This document shows, piece after piece, positions 10,793 through 22,444 of a DNA stretch of 64,000 nucleotides. The DNA comes from Cryptomeria japonica (lineage: Eukaryota > Streptophyta > Pinopsida > Cupressales > Cupressaceae), in contig NC_081410.1 of the NCBI RefSeq assembly GCF_030272615.1, positions 567,507,152-567,571,151 of the forward strand, given 5' to 3'. Positions within the stretch are counted from its first letter, which is position 1; the number at the start of each line of letters is the position of its first letter. Both the position numbers and the translations under genes were made by a program. Below the pieces are notes generated by a model, which ran no database searches, was not told the origin of the DNA, and worked only from the letters and a program-made list of their open reading frames with translations.

Positions 10793-11724
10793 ATATATTT
10801 ATGGAAATTAAAAATAAAAATTTAATATGCATAGATTATATATATCTATATAATTTAAATATAATAAATAATATATTATTATTTTGAATATTATAAGATA
10901 TAATTTTCAATAATGTGTTTGTAAGTGATGTGCAATGGTTAGCAAGGGCTATTCTCCATACAAAATAATATCCAAGAAAAAAAATACAAATTTACATAAT
11001 ACAATTATATTTCAGTTATCTTTTATATTTGTATAGCATTACAAAAGCAAATTAAGAGTTTGTATCCAAATAAAATCAAAAGAAAAAGGAATGAAAAACC
11101 ATTGGTAGTTGGTATTTATAGACTTATTGCTTGGCTTTAGCTATTCCCATTTAATCCTTAAACAATTTTATCTATTTTTCTTGCTTGTTAATTCTTGACA
11201 ACTAACTATTGCCTTATTTTCTATGTATTCTATTATTAGTTCCTACCATAGGCAGGAATACTAATGCATTCACCCAAATTTATTAAATGTCAAAGCATCA
11301 ACCAATTAGAATCAATAATTAAAATAATTTGACCAAATTTTCTAATGTTTATATTTTTTACAAATTTATTATAACGTATATAAACTGATTTATCTATTAT
11401 TCTACTGGATAATAGTACTCAATAGTCTTATTAGGATGATGTCAACAGTTTAAATGCCAAAGCATCAACCAATGAGAAGAAAGAATTAAAATTGGTTAAC
11501 CAAATTTCCTAATGTTTCTATTTTTGTCTTCATATTCATCAATAGTATTCTACAATCATTTCACTATTATATAATAGTAACTAGTTTTGTCCTATTTCTT
11601 TTGATAATGAAATGAGTGATAAAGCCACTTGATTTTTTATAACAATAATTTTAAAAATATATAGAATTATAAATATCAAACATATAAAAAGATTAAATGT
11701 ATAGCTTTAATTGACTCATTTATA
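10793..11724. other. AT-rich intergenic sequence
   Basis: No coding or element is recognised. It contains a diverged direct duplication at 11286-11580, listed separately. Confidence 0.6.
11286..11580. repeat. Diverged tandem duplication (unit about 167 bp)
   Basis: Two segments share the same order of words: CAAAGCATCAACCAAT, then AATTAAAAT, then ACCAAATTT, then CTAATGTTT and later a run of AATAGTA words. One starts at about 11290 and the other at about 11457. They are clearly related but differ by many substitutions and small gaps, so the duplication is old. Confidence 0.6.
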
Positions 11725-11744
11725 TAATGATAATATACTAATTT
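11725..11744. repeat. Left target-site duplication of the minus-strand LINE
   Basis: TAATGATAATATACTAATTT here matches 18124-18143 at 19 of 20 bases. It abuts the T-run that is the LINE poly-A on the other strand. Confidence 0.85.
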
Positions 11745-11999
11745 TTTTTTTTTATTGCATATATAAGAATAACTTTGTTACAAAAATATTGCAAAAAGAT
11801 TACACGGATTGTCTAACTGGACCCCCGGTCCAAATTTACAAAAATAACATGCAGATTAGTTACTATGATTATACATGGGGGAGTATCTTCTTCTAGATCT
11901 ATAGACTATGCTATTAATTACAAGGCAAAACAAAAACCAGTATCATCAGGGCTGCCAGTCAATTATCTTTGAAGAATTTGTTCCTGCGGTGCATCTATC

Positions 12000-14900
12000 C
12001 ATGTAGTCCATCCCCTAGGGCCCTCCATCCAAATGACTTGTTTTCCGTCAAGAAGTTCTGTGAGCATTTGAATCTGATCTCTAATAGGGTCTCACGCTCT
12101 AGCAACCTCAGCTCCTAGGGTCTCCAAAGCCAGGTCCACATCTTTCTTTCCTTTGATTGTCTTCCTCCATTTGTATCCATTTTCTAACTCATGAAGGAAC
12201 ATCCTTGTGTTTCCATCTTTTATGAACCTAAAGAACTTGTTCTTTTCTACATTCATCATCACTGATACCTGCAAGATAATCCGATGAAGGGTGAGTCCAT
12301 GAAAGGACTCAATAAGGGCCCTACCTAAGCCCCAAAACTTATCTTCATTTCTTATTTTCCAAATGTACCATAAAATCTCAGAAGTAAGAACATACTAGAA
12401 AAGGTTAGTGTCCTTTTTCAGATCCTTAATATATCCAGTTATAACATCAAGAACAGTAAATTGAGCAGGAATAGCAATACCAAACAATAACCAGATTTCT
12501 TTAGCAATGCTACATTCAAAAAAAAAATGCCTAACTGATTCAGGAACCTTGCAAATATTACAAATATCACTATTGTTATGATCTTTTCTGATTGGCAACC
12601 TGTTTATAATCAAAATCCATTTAAAACACTTCTCTTTAGGAGTGACAGGGCTACTCCAAAGCCTATTAAAAACCTTCTACCATTGTTTAACTACAAAGTC
12701 TGCAAACCACAGATTGTTAGCATGGGAAATTATTGCTTCATCATATGTTAGGGTCTTATAAATAATACTAGCTTTAATATTAAGAACTGAGATGGCATTA
12801 TTCTACCAAAGTTCCTTGCAACAGTCTATATCATTCTTGCATTTTTTGGGCAAGTAAAGTTTATCGCAAGCTTTTTCTAACATATTATAGGTGCACTTAT
12901 GGGAAATTTGAAGGTTAAATCTAGCTTTAAGGGTATCCCAATCTAGCAGCCTATCATCCTTAATAATATCTTTAAAGCAGTAGATGCCTTTTGCCGCCCA
13001 TGCTTTGGCAGAGCACCCCTCAGTAAGAGCCAAGGGTTTGGAAGAGGGCAAGAGGTTCCACCAAATGGATCTACCTCCATTGATAAACTCATTGTTGTTG
13101 ACTCTATTATTGTTGATGAAGGGCTTAACACTAATCCATGCCTTCTAGATAGACTTGAAGACATTGGACCCTTGTACTGAGATCTCGAAATCCCCAGCCA
13201 CAAGGTCACAGAAAGGTAGGGATTTCCAAGTTTTGGCCTTCTTCGATACAGCCTTCAAAATGTTATTCCTAACTAGAACCTTCCAAGGTTCATTCCCATC
13301 AAGAGCCTGGAAAATCTATTTTGCTGCAAGAGCAATTCCTTGGATTCTCAAGTCCTTGAGTCCTAGCCCCTCAGACTCTTGTCCTTATGACACCATTTCC
13401 ATTTCACAAAATGCATCTTCTTTTTACCTTTTTCCATCAGACCACAGGAAATTCCTGATGGTTTTCTATATTTCTAGGATCTGGTAATTAGAGAACATCC
13501 ATACTGATGAGTAATAAATGTTGTAAGAAGATAGAACTTTTTAGCACACCTACATTCTCCCAGCGAGTGATAGATATCTATTAACCCACTTGTTAAGTTT
13601 TTTGTCTATATTGCTTCTAACCCATTGCCACATCTCTTTGAGAGATGGGGATATGGCAAATGAAATTCCTAGGTACCTGACTATCTTGTTAGGTCCTCCC
13701 CATTGGATCCCAAACTGCTACAACCAGTCCGGAGGCTGCTCCTCCCACCCAAGCATGGTAGATTTGATTTGTGAAATTTTAGCCCCTGATATCTCTCCTA
13801 GGAATTTGATTTTTCCTTCTAGGGCCTCCATATTCTGTTTACTGATATCTAGAAAGAGTGTCGTGACATCAGCAAATTGTGCATTGATCAACTCCTCCCC
13901 ATTTGAAAGTTGGATCCCCTAAACTTTAGGAGAGATAGTAGAGTCTCTAAGTATGTAAAATAGGGCATCAGCTGTAATAACAAAGAGAGCAGGGGCTAAG
14001 GGGAAACCCTATCTAATAGATCTGCCTAGAGTAATGTTTTGAGATAGGGATCCATTAACTTCCACCTAAGCTGAAGCATCTTTGAGCAAAACCATAATCC
14101 ATTTATAGAATTTTACTGGAAAACCAAAAGCTTCTAACATAATTAGAATAAACCCCCATTCTACCCTATCGTATGCTTTCTCAAAATCTAGGAGAAACAT
14201 GGTTGTGTTCTATCCTGAAGTCCTCACCCATTCCATGGCCTCCCAACTGGTAATTATATTTTCCAGTATATATCTTCCTTTGATAAAACCTATTTGTGTG
14301 GAACAAATGAATTTAGGAAGAATATTCTCCTATCTGATCGCCAGTGTCTTGGCCAATATTTTGTAAGATACATTAAGGAGTGTTATCGGTCTCCAGTTTT
14401 TGATAAGGGACTTGTCCCTATCCTTAGGAAGTAGTTTGGTAATCCCACTGTTAATTCGATCCCCTAAAGAGCTAGTGTTAAAGGCCTCAGTGTAAAGCTC
14501 ATGAAGGTCATGACTCACCCAATCCTCATTGGCTTTGTAGAACTCTACCGTCAGCCCATCCGGGCCTGAAGATTTGTCATTATTCAGGATTTTGATGGCA
14601 CCTTTTAATTCTTGTAGAGTGATGGGACCCCTTAATGCCTATGCATCTTCCTTTGAAATCTTAGGAGGAATAATCCTTCTGCACCTTTCTCTTGCCTCCC
14701 GGGAATTAGCAGAGTCTTAAGACGTGAAGTGACATTTATAGAATTGGAAGAATGCCTCCTTGATATCTTCCAAGTCCTTTACTTCTCTATTTTCTACCCA
14801 AATCCTATCAATTTGTTCTCTACACTATTTTTGATTCATCATATTGAAGAAAAAATTGGATCCTTTATCCCCGAATTGTATCCAATGCGCCCAAGCCCTG

Positions 14901-16006
14901 ATTATGGCCCCTTTGTTCTTAGTCTATTGATGCTTTCTGAGACTATCCCTAGCCAAGGCTACCTTTTGAGTAATCTCAATACTATATTGATTGTCTTGGA
15001 TCTTAGCCTCACACAAGTGGAAGTTTTCAGATAGAGTTTTCTCTTTCCACCTATAATCCCTTGCTTTATTTTGCCCTATGGTTTGAAGCAACACCTGCCA
15101 ACTATCAACATTCTTGTTCCATCTGTCCACATAAGAGTTCAACAATCTATTCCTTTTGTTAAACATCCTGACAATCTTGACCACACTCAACACATCCGAA
15201 TCTAAGAGAAGACTAGAGTTCAGAAAGAATTTATCCTTAGGAGTTCCTTGGCTCTCGGGGTAGTCTCTGAGCCTAACCTGAGAGATGATAGGATGGTGGT
15301 CTGAAAGAGTGGTCGGAAAAACTATCACGGGATTGCCATTATTTCCTAGGTCAAAGGAGAAATGGTCTTTATTAATATAGAACCTATCCAACCTACAAAA
15401 GATCGTATGCTTCCCACTCTGATAGTTGCATCACGTGTACCAAATTTTGGAGTTATCTTTCTTTTTGCAGAACAGAGGGTCAAACAGCTTTTTTCAGCTT
15501 TTCAATCTTTCCCAGTGAATTTTCTCCATCCCTTTCCATTCCATAGGGATACCTCCACTTTTGTCTTCCCAAGTTTCAACCATATTAAAGTCACCCCCTA
15601 CAATCCAGGGAATATCTGGCAGTGTAGCGATCCAATCCCATAATGCAATTCTCTCTCTGTAGTCGTTGGGGGCATAAACAAAACAAATTCCAAATCTGAA
15701 TCCATTATTCTCTAGGGACACCCAGACCGCTCTATTACACAGTGAGCATCCTTGGTTTACTATGCACTCTTTCCATTTGGGGTTAATAAGTATTCCAACA
15801 CCTCCTCTACCTCTGTCATTCTTTGAGGAGACCTTGATAGAGTCTTTCCATATAAATTCTAGGTTGACTTCCAGGGTAAACTTTACAGCCTTGAGTTCTT
15901 GAAGCATAATAAAGTCTGCATTCTTATGTTGGTTGACAAACCTTCTGACTATTTGTTTCCTTTTGGGAGATTCTAGACCCCTAATGTTCCAAGAGATGCA
16001 CTTCAT
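12000..16006 (-). pseudogene. LINE ORF2: endonuclease, reverse transcriptase, zf-RVT
   Basis: The start at 16006 reads MKCISWNIRGLESPKRKQIV, the usual opening of a plant L1 ORF2 endonuclease. Endonuclease motifs follow: QELK, VYAPND, GGDFNMV (16006-15494) and, in 15391-14924, SDHHPII. The polymerase part includes NWRPITLLNVSYKILAK (14518-14330). The catalytic box near 13860-13880 reads AQFADVTTLFLD: the second Asp of the F/Y-x-D-D motif is Val (codon at 13865-13867). The zinc-binding region is at 12613-12395 (CNIC...HFFFEC). Several frameshifts and stops separate these pieces, so the protein cannot be made. It would have nicked target DNA and copied the LINE RNA onto it in the nucleus. Confidence 0.85.
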
Positions 16007-16025
16007 CTTGACTCAGTGTATTATT

Positions 16026-16604
16026 TTATTCTTTGGATGCTTTAAACCTGTTAAAGCATCTCAGGAGATCTTTCTTCTCCTCATTATTCCTTCTGTTATT
16101 AGCACCCCTGTTTTTGGATCCCAGAGGTCTACGCCTTCTTCTTCTAGGGATTACCTTGGGGTTTTCATTATCCATTGTCCATTCTCCTTCTTCTCCTGTG
16201 CACTCTTCTCCTTGGTCCTCCTCTTTGATTTCAGAAGCCTTCCTATTGTTCCCCTGACTGGGGGTCTCTGGGGTCTTAGAACAAGGCTCCAAAGCCTTCA
16301 ACCTATCTAGAAGGTCTAGATTAACACCATCGCTAGATAGTGGATTAACTTCACCAGCCTTAGGGTCAGCAACAATGACCTCAATTACACAGGTATCCTC
16401 AAGCTCTACAAACTTCTTAGGGGGAATGACAGAGATCGTATCAGGAGTGGGTTCAGTTTGAGAGGAAAGCTCTGCCTCAGTGATGTATGTAGGATCTTTT
16501 GATGGATCCATTTCAAATGAAACATCCATTTCTGCTGAACTTCTGTGAGAAGTTTTATTCATCAACCTAGACTGGCTCCCTCCCAAACTCAACTCACTAC
16601 TCAC
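16026..16604 (-). pseudogene. LINE ORF1/ORF2 junction segment, acidic to basic
   Basis: A 192-codon frame between ORF1 and the ATG of ORF2. It is Ser/Glu/Pro rich and ends in a strongly basic patch (VIPRRRRRRPLGSKNRG). It is in the usual place of the C-terminal tail of plant LINE ORF1, reached after a frameshift. No domain is recognised. Confidence 0.45.
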
Positions 16605-16620
16605 ACTGTCTCTATCCTTA

Positions 16621-17909
16621 GGGTTTCAAACTCCAGGATTATCACCATTGGAAGCTAAGCTAGAGAATTTCATCTCTAGGGGAACCTCAAGGCCATCATC
16701 CTCCATAGGCGATTTTAAATCGCTATCCAAATTTATCTTATTAGTCACATACATTGAATTACTAGGACCATTTGCACTAATTTTTTCCAATGCTAATTGT
16801 TGAGCATTTTTCCTCCTTCTTTTCTTAGGATTTTTCCCCACAATATGAAACTCATCCTGTGAATTCTCATTTATCTATTTTAGAGCATTTGAGATCACAG
16901 AGTGAGGGGTGGGGGCAACTCCAGAGCTACCAGAGTTGAAAATTTTTCCAACTTCCTGGGGTTTAGAATTTTCTCCATTTAGTATATTATTGATTTTTTT
17001 ACTAATGCCATTGAGGTTTTCCATGCTCAGGATGTGCATTGCATGAACAGGTGGCGGGTTGTCAGATTGATTGCGAGATCTATCCGAGCCCTTAATTTTA
17101 TTAATAATCAGGAAATTCTTGCGAATATGCCCTTCTTTCCTGCAGAGAAAGCACACATTCACCCCACCAAGGATTTCAACAGGGCAAACAATGACTTCGG
17201 ATTCAAGATTAATATTAACCATTTTGAGGAAATCACAACCAGGATTAATTGATATCAATACCCTAGCATCGAAATGTGGAATAAGCGAGGATGAATTATC
17301 CACCCAAATAGCGTTTCCTATTGGTTCCACAATTTGGGGTATGAATCTCCACAATAGTGGAGGCACTTCTCGAATTAGAACCCATCTAGGGCACGAGAGT
17401 GCAATAATTTCTTCATTGACCACTTCTAGTGACCATTCTAGGGAATGAAATGTGCATTTTCCGACAGACCAATATTATTTACTAAGCACTTATTTCTATA
17501 TTTTATGATCTTTAAAAAAGATAACAAACAATCCTTTTTGAATGAGTCTACAAAATGAAACCAAATATCCTAATTTAGTGTTCCATACATTCCTAATCCA
17601 ATCATCAATGAATTTATGTGCAAGGCATTTAACCACATCTATAGTAGCAAAGAAAATTGCAATATCTCTAAGTCTATCCTTTTCCATATTAATTTCTTTA
17701 CACATTAAGTCATTAGAAGAGATGGAGATAGATTCTCAGGCAGAGTGAGGGTCCTTACCTTCTCCACGGGGGCTACCATTAGGGTTTGTGACAAACCTCA
17801 CACCTTCGACAATAGAGGGAGAAGAAAGGGTAACCGTATCCTTGAATGTTTTGGCTTTAAAAGGGGCATCATTGTTGCATTTTTCGGAGCCTCCAGACGA
17901 GTCCTCCAT
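16621..17909 (-). pseudogene. LINE ORF1 (RNA-binding Gag-like protein)
   Basis: The start at 17909 (MEDSSGGSEKCNNDAPFKAK) is followed by a TGA near 17737 and then by the frames 17705-17496, 17423-16875 and 16841-16626. The middle part (KCLAHKFIDDWIRNVWNTKL, and later RWVLIREVPPLLW and VLISINPGCDFLK) matches the DUF4283-like region of plant LINE ORF1 proteins. A single zinc knuckle follows, CFLCRKEGHIRKNF, in which the fourth ligand is Phe instead of Cys. The tail is Ser/Lys rich with a basic KKRRRKNAQQ. The protein would bind LINE RNA. Confidence 0.75.
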
Positions 17910-18123
17910 TAAATGGCATTAAACGCCCACACTAGGGCAGGCAAGGTGAAGCGACAACGAAGAGGATGCTAGGAGCGCAACCTGCACACAAACCAAGATA
18001 TTAAATCACCTTCGTGTAAGGCTCGTGTACATCCCCACGTTAGATCCTGCGGCCCTGCAACCCAGAGTTCAAACCCTAGGCCTAGTCAAAGTTGCAGAGC
18101 GCTAAAAAACCCTCGATTCCTCA

Positions 18124-18143
18124 TAATCATAATATACTAATTT
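18124..18143. repeat. Right target-site duplication of the minus-strand LINE
   Basis: TAATCATAATATACTAATTT, matching 11725-11744 with one mismatch. Confidence 0.85.
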
Positions 18144-19587
18144 CTTATATACTATTATATAATATATATAATTATTAGATAATAAATAATAAATAATAAT
18201 GTAATATAATTTATATATATGAATGAAATAATTACAATACATTAATTAGATATAAATTAAATATAATGGAATAATTAAAACTTATTACGTAGTCATCAAT
18301 AATAAATAATAGAATAATTACTATGAATAATAATAGATGTTATTAATATTTTTTCTATTGTAATTCGATTAATTATTACATGTATAATTATACATGATAC
18401 TAGTTATCATAATTATTTTATTTTTTATCAGTAAAGTTTATGTAATTTTATTAATATTATCAAAAAAATCAATAAGATTTGTCACAATTTCAGCTCTTCC
18501 TAATTCGAATCCATACAAATTCACAATCTACAACTATCCTATAAACAATAGTTTCTATATACAAAACTTGTCATGGTTTATGCTACTCCTTTGAATCCAT
18601 ACAAATTTATAATTTGCATCTATCCTATTCACCATAATTTCTACATATGTTTCTACAAAAAAATGTGGTTCCCATCCTACTTACATAAATATTTATAAAC
18701 TTCAACAAAAAACAAAAAGAGAATTGAAAACCATAACAATCCTTCCTTCTTCAAATTCTATGACATAGGCATTATGGAAATAAGCTTCTATGTCACTGTT
18801 CCACCTTGCCTTGATTCAGATCTCATAAAGACGACTTCACTCATTCTTTTTGTCTTTGATCCCACAAGCCTTCCCCTCTTTCTCTTTGTCTCATTCATCT
18901 TTCAGCTTCTCTACTCCGAGAGTGTTATCATAATTATTATTATATTTCATTAATTAACAATAACATTTGTATACCTATTATAAAAATACGTGGAGCTTTA
19001 ATTGTAATATGACATGCGCTATTTATTGCAAAACCTTTAGTATACATATCTATTTTTTGTTACATGTAGAAATCATTATTGTTACAATATTGCCTAACTA
19101 AGCAATATGTTATAGATTTTACTAATTGATAGGAACTAGATGCAACACATCTATTGTTTACCTGCTAAGGAAAAACATTTTATGTTTTAATATTTAAATA
19201 TAGATGCTTCACGGTTAAACTTTCTTCAATACTATTTGTCAAAAGATTTACTATATTATAACTACAAATATTATTCAAATAATTCCAAATTATTATTTAG
19301 CGATGTCAACATTTTACTATTATTACTTCAATTCACAAATTCCAACTTTAATACAAAAGCATTATGGCAGGAACCTGATGCACATGCATCTCTTGTTTTC
19401 CTTGATGCAATACAAAGCAGAAGAAAAAGACAATTTTATGAACACTAAAGTGAAGTTGTTCTGAATCATTCGTCATACACTCCCATTAAAATAAGCACTC
19501 TACTATATCGGTAGAGATTATTGATTGATTGATCGATTCATTTGCATCTTTGCATTTATATTTGTTTTATATGTTCAATCAAGCAAG
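18144..19587. other. AT-rich intergenic sequence
   Basis: Very AT-rich, no coding recognised. GAATCCATACAAATT followed by a similar stretch occurs twice (about 18507 and 18593), a small diverged duplication. The last bases, GCAAG at 19583-19587, are the left target duplication of the copia element. Confidence 0.6.
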
Positions 19588-21421
19588 TGTTGGTATTTTG
19601 GTATGGTTTTGTCATTGATGTCAACACCTACTGAATACAAGCACTTTGAAGATCCAGCAACATTCACCGGCAAGCAAGTAAACTGTGCAACAGTTACTGG
19701 TATATGGTTCACCGGCAGGATATATTGTTCACCGGTACCTAGAATGATATGGAAGACACTTGGTAATGTCGAAGACATCGTGTGGACACTTTGTTTTCAA
19801 GAATTAATCATTGGTATATTCATATTTGCATATTTTCTTTTACCGGCAAATAGGTCTAGGTTATCTAGGGTTACACCGGTAGGTTTATCTTTTCCAGATC
19901 AGCTTGGCATGCTATGGAGGTGGTTTATTATTGTTGTAAATGCATTTAGCCAACATGTTCAGTTATTGCATCAGATATTATATTGTATAAAAATGTTTTA
20001 TTGTAATTGTAGACACCTAAAATTGTCCAGTCTAATTAAATAAATATTTTATTTATTTAATTATCTAAGCCTAATTCTTCTATTAATTAAATAAATCTTT
20101 ATTTATTTAATTAATTCATTTATCCTCTTCTAGCCTTATTTCTCATTTAAATAAATACATTTATTTATTTAAATTACCCCTTTTCCTAAATTAAATAAAT
20201 ATTTTATTTATTTAATTGTCTTATTCTTCTATTAATTAAATAAATATTTATTTATTTAATTAATTCATTAGCTTTTTCTACCCATGACACATGTCATTCA
20301 TCTCTTAATTCATACACTACCTACCTCTTTCATTATTTTGGTATTTCTTTTACCTACCCTCTAATCCTAGCCGACCTCTCTTTTTACACCTCTGAATCTT
20401 ATCCCTCCATTTCATATTGTGTCTTCTATTTAAGGAGATGCTTTCTTCATTGTCAAACCCTAATGATTGATTTTGGAGTACTTGGCTACACTACGATCCT
20501 ACTTGCAACCACATTCCGTTCTTTGTTGAGCTCTTGTGCATATAAAAATCTGAGAGCAAATATATCAAGCAAGATCAATGGAGATAGGAAGAATGGAGAT
20601 CAAAACCCTATTGGACATGTGATTGGTATAATCTTTGTGATTTTGAGTTATTTGCATTGTCTTAGGTTATCTTCATATGTTATGGTGGATCTTTGTTCAT
20701 TGTTAGGCTAGGGTTTAGTGGTTGGATTCATTTTAGCCTTTCAATCTTGTTATTATTGTTATCCATTTTCACCATATACAGTAATATCTTGTACATCCGA
20801 CCTACTAAAATTGGTCTTAGGGTATGGTATAAATGTAAGATCTTATTTGTAAGATCAAGTGTGGAATGCAAAAAAGAATTGAGTGAAGGTATATGTGAGA
20901 TCAAGTAGGGATATACATGAAGACATCATTTGAATGTGAAGTTAGGTTTTTGTAGAAGCATATCAACATTACACTGGTACTAAATCCAGCATATGAAGAT
21001 GCTATTTTGTGCAGTACATTCTTATTGGATTTAACCATCCAAATGTAGTCAGTGTGACTCCCATTTTGTGATTGAGCAGTGAGCTCTAGGTTGTTGGCCT
21101 TTCTGCATGTGCAGACCCCATTTATGTACACTTACTATCTGCAGTAGTATCATCTGATTGTGGGTAAGGTTTCCCACCATGGTTTTTCCCCTTACAGGGT
21201 TTCCACATACAAATATTGGTGTTATGTGTTGTGGATGACTTTATGTTTATGTTTCATACATTAATCCTTACCGGTATAGCAATTTAATGTTAACACTGTC
21301 TACCGGCATACTTAACTGGTTTACCGGTATTAAGCATTAAGTTGGTTAATTAGTTTTTGGTTTGAATTTATTAGATAACTGATTCACACCCCCCCCTCTC
21401 AATTGTCTCCAGGACCTAACA
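19588..21421 (+). repeat. Copia 5' LTR, split by a solo Ty3 LTR
   Basis: LTR segments 19588-20007 and 20786-21421 align with the 3' LTR at 38373-39435. The LTR ends CCTAACA and the tRNA-Met primer site begins at 21423. The sequence is rich in ACCGGT/ACCGGC words. Confidence 0.85.
20008..20780 (+). mobile_element. Solo Ty3 LTR inside the copia LTR
   Basis: 773 bp from TGTAGACACC to CCATATACA, flanked by a perfect GTAAT duplication (20003-20007 and 20781-20785). It is nearly identical to the LTR at 32416-33188. Bases 20034-20266 hold five consecutive AT palindromes. The frames 20463-20711 and 20693-20908 across its end are not recognised proteins. Confidence 0.9.
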
Positions 21422-21422
21422 A

Positions 21423-21437
21423 TTGGTATCAGAGCCT
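21423..21437 (+). promoter_or_regulatory. Copia primer-binding site (initiator tRNA-Met type)
   Basis: TTGGTATCAGAGCC follows the LTR end after one base. This is the common copia minus-strand primer site. Confidence 0.85.
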
Positions 21438-21477
21438 AGTCCTCTTTTGTAGAAGTTTAACAACTTGAGGAGATCCA

Positions 21478-22386
21478 ATGTCTACTAACTATTTCAGGAA
21501 GGACAGTCCTAAACTTGATGGAACCAACTATGGGATATGGAAGATCAGAACGGGGACACATCTGAATTGCATTGGTAAAGACATCTGGGAAGTTACTAAG
21601 AATGGTTATACTACTGTTGTAGCTGGTCAGACTGCTCCAACTACCTTAGCTAAAGATGAAGAGAACGATTGCAAAGCAAGAGAAGCACTTTTGAGTGCAT
21701 TATCAGATCAACAAATCATGGGATTATCAAATAGGTCTACTGCTAAAGCTATTTGGGATCACTTGGAAACACTGGATGAAGGAGATTCCATAGTCAAAAT
21801 TTCAAAACTTGAAAGCTTCCGAGTCAGGTATGAACATCTGAAAATGGAAGAAGATGAAAGGATTTCTGCTTTTATGGAAAGAGTAAATGAAATTGTTCTG
21901 GGTATTAAATGTTGTGGAGGAACTCTGAGTGAGGATGAAATTGTTTCAAAAATCTTAAGAGGTTTTCCACTAGCATATAAAATGAAGGTTACTGCTATAA
22001 ATGAGTTAAAAATAATACCTAATACATCAGTAACTAGGGATACATTGATTGGAAAACTTTCAGCTTTTGAAATTGAAGAATTTGGTCCTATTGCTACTAT
22101 AAAAAATAATTTGGCCTTTAAAGCATCAACATCATTAGCTCCATCATTTGACAAATCAGACTGGAGAGCCTTTTATGCAAGAGAACTTGAAGAATCCAGA
22201 AAGGAGAATGAAGAGCTTGAAGAACTTGAAGCACTATTTGCAAGGAAAATGCCAAAAGGTCCAATTGGAAGTAAGTATGAAGGTAAAGCACCCTTTAAAT
22301 GTTTTAACTACAATAAGATTGGTCATATGGCTTCAAGATGCCCTGATAGACATGCTAGACAAAGAGAAGAAACTAGAAGAAACTAG
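21478..22386 (+). pseudogene. Truncated copy of copia gag
   Basis: Identical in frame and almost identical in sequence to the first 301 codons at 33887. I see only three residue changes (Ser/Ala, Asn/Thr and Leu/Phe between copies). It carries the same start, MSTNYFRKDSPKLDGTNYG, and the same defective zinc knuckle CFNYNKIGHMASRC. Homology stops at 22381, where the sequence jumps into the Ty3 internal region. The frame then ends by chance at 22386. Confidence 0.85.
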
Positions 22387-22444
22387 AAGATTTTAAATTT
22401 GATGCAAAATTATTCTTCAAAAATCAGATCTTTGAAAATTAGGG

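Larger units (their letters stand above)
11745..18123 (-). mobile_element. Full-length L1-type LINE, dead, about 6.4 kb
   Basis: On the minus strand the order is a 5' leader (18123-17910), ORF1 (17909-16621), ORF2 (16006 to about 12000) with endonuclease, reverse transcriptase and zinc-binding regions, a 3' UTR and a poly-A seen as a T-run at 11742-11753. A 20-bp target duplication with one mismatch flanks it, which fixes both ends. Many stops and frameshifts break both ORFs. It has no RNase H region, unlike the LINE at 1-2523, so the two belong to different subfamilies. Confidence 0.9.

Noticed and set aside
20463-21131. Small ORFs present in two identical copies (20463, 20693, 20901 and 32871, 33101, 33309)
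   Set aside because: They lie within the Ty3 LTR and the copia LTR; identity reflects the recent 12.4 kb duplication, not protein conservation.
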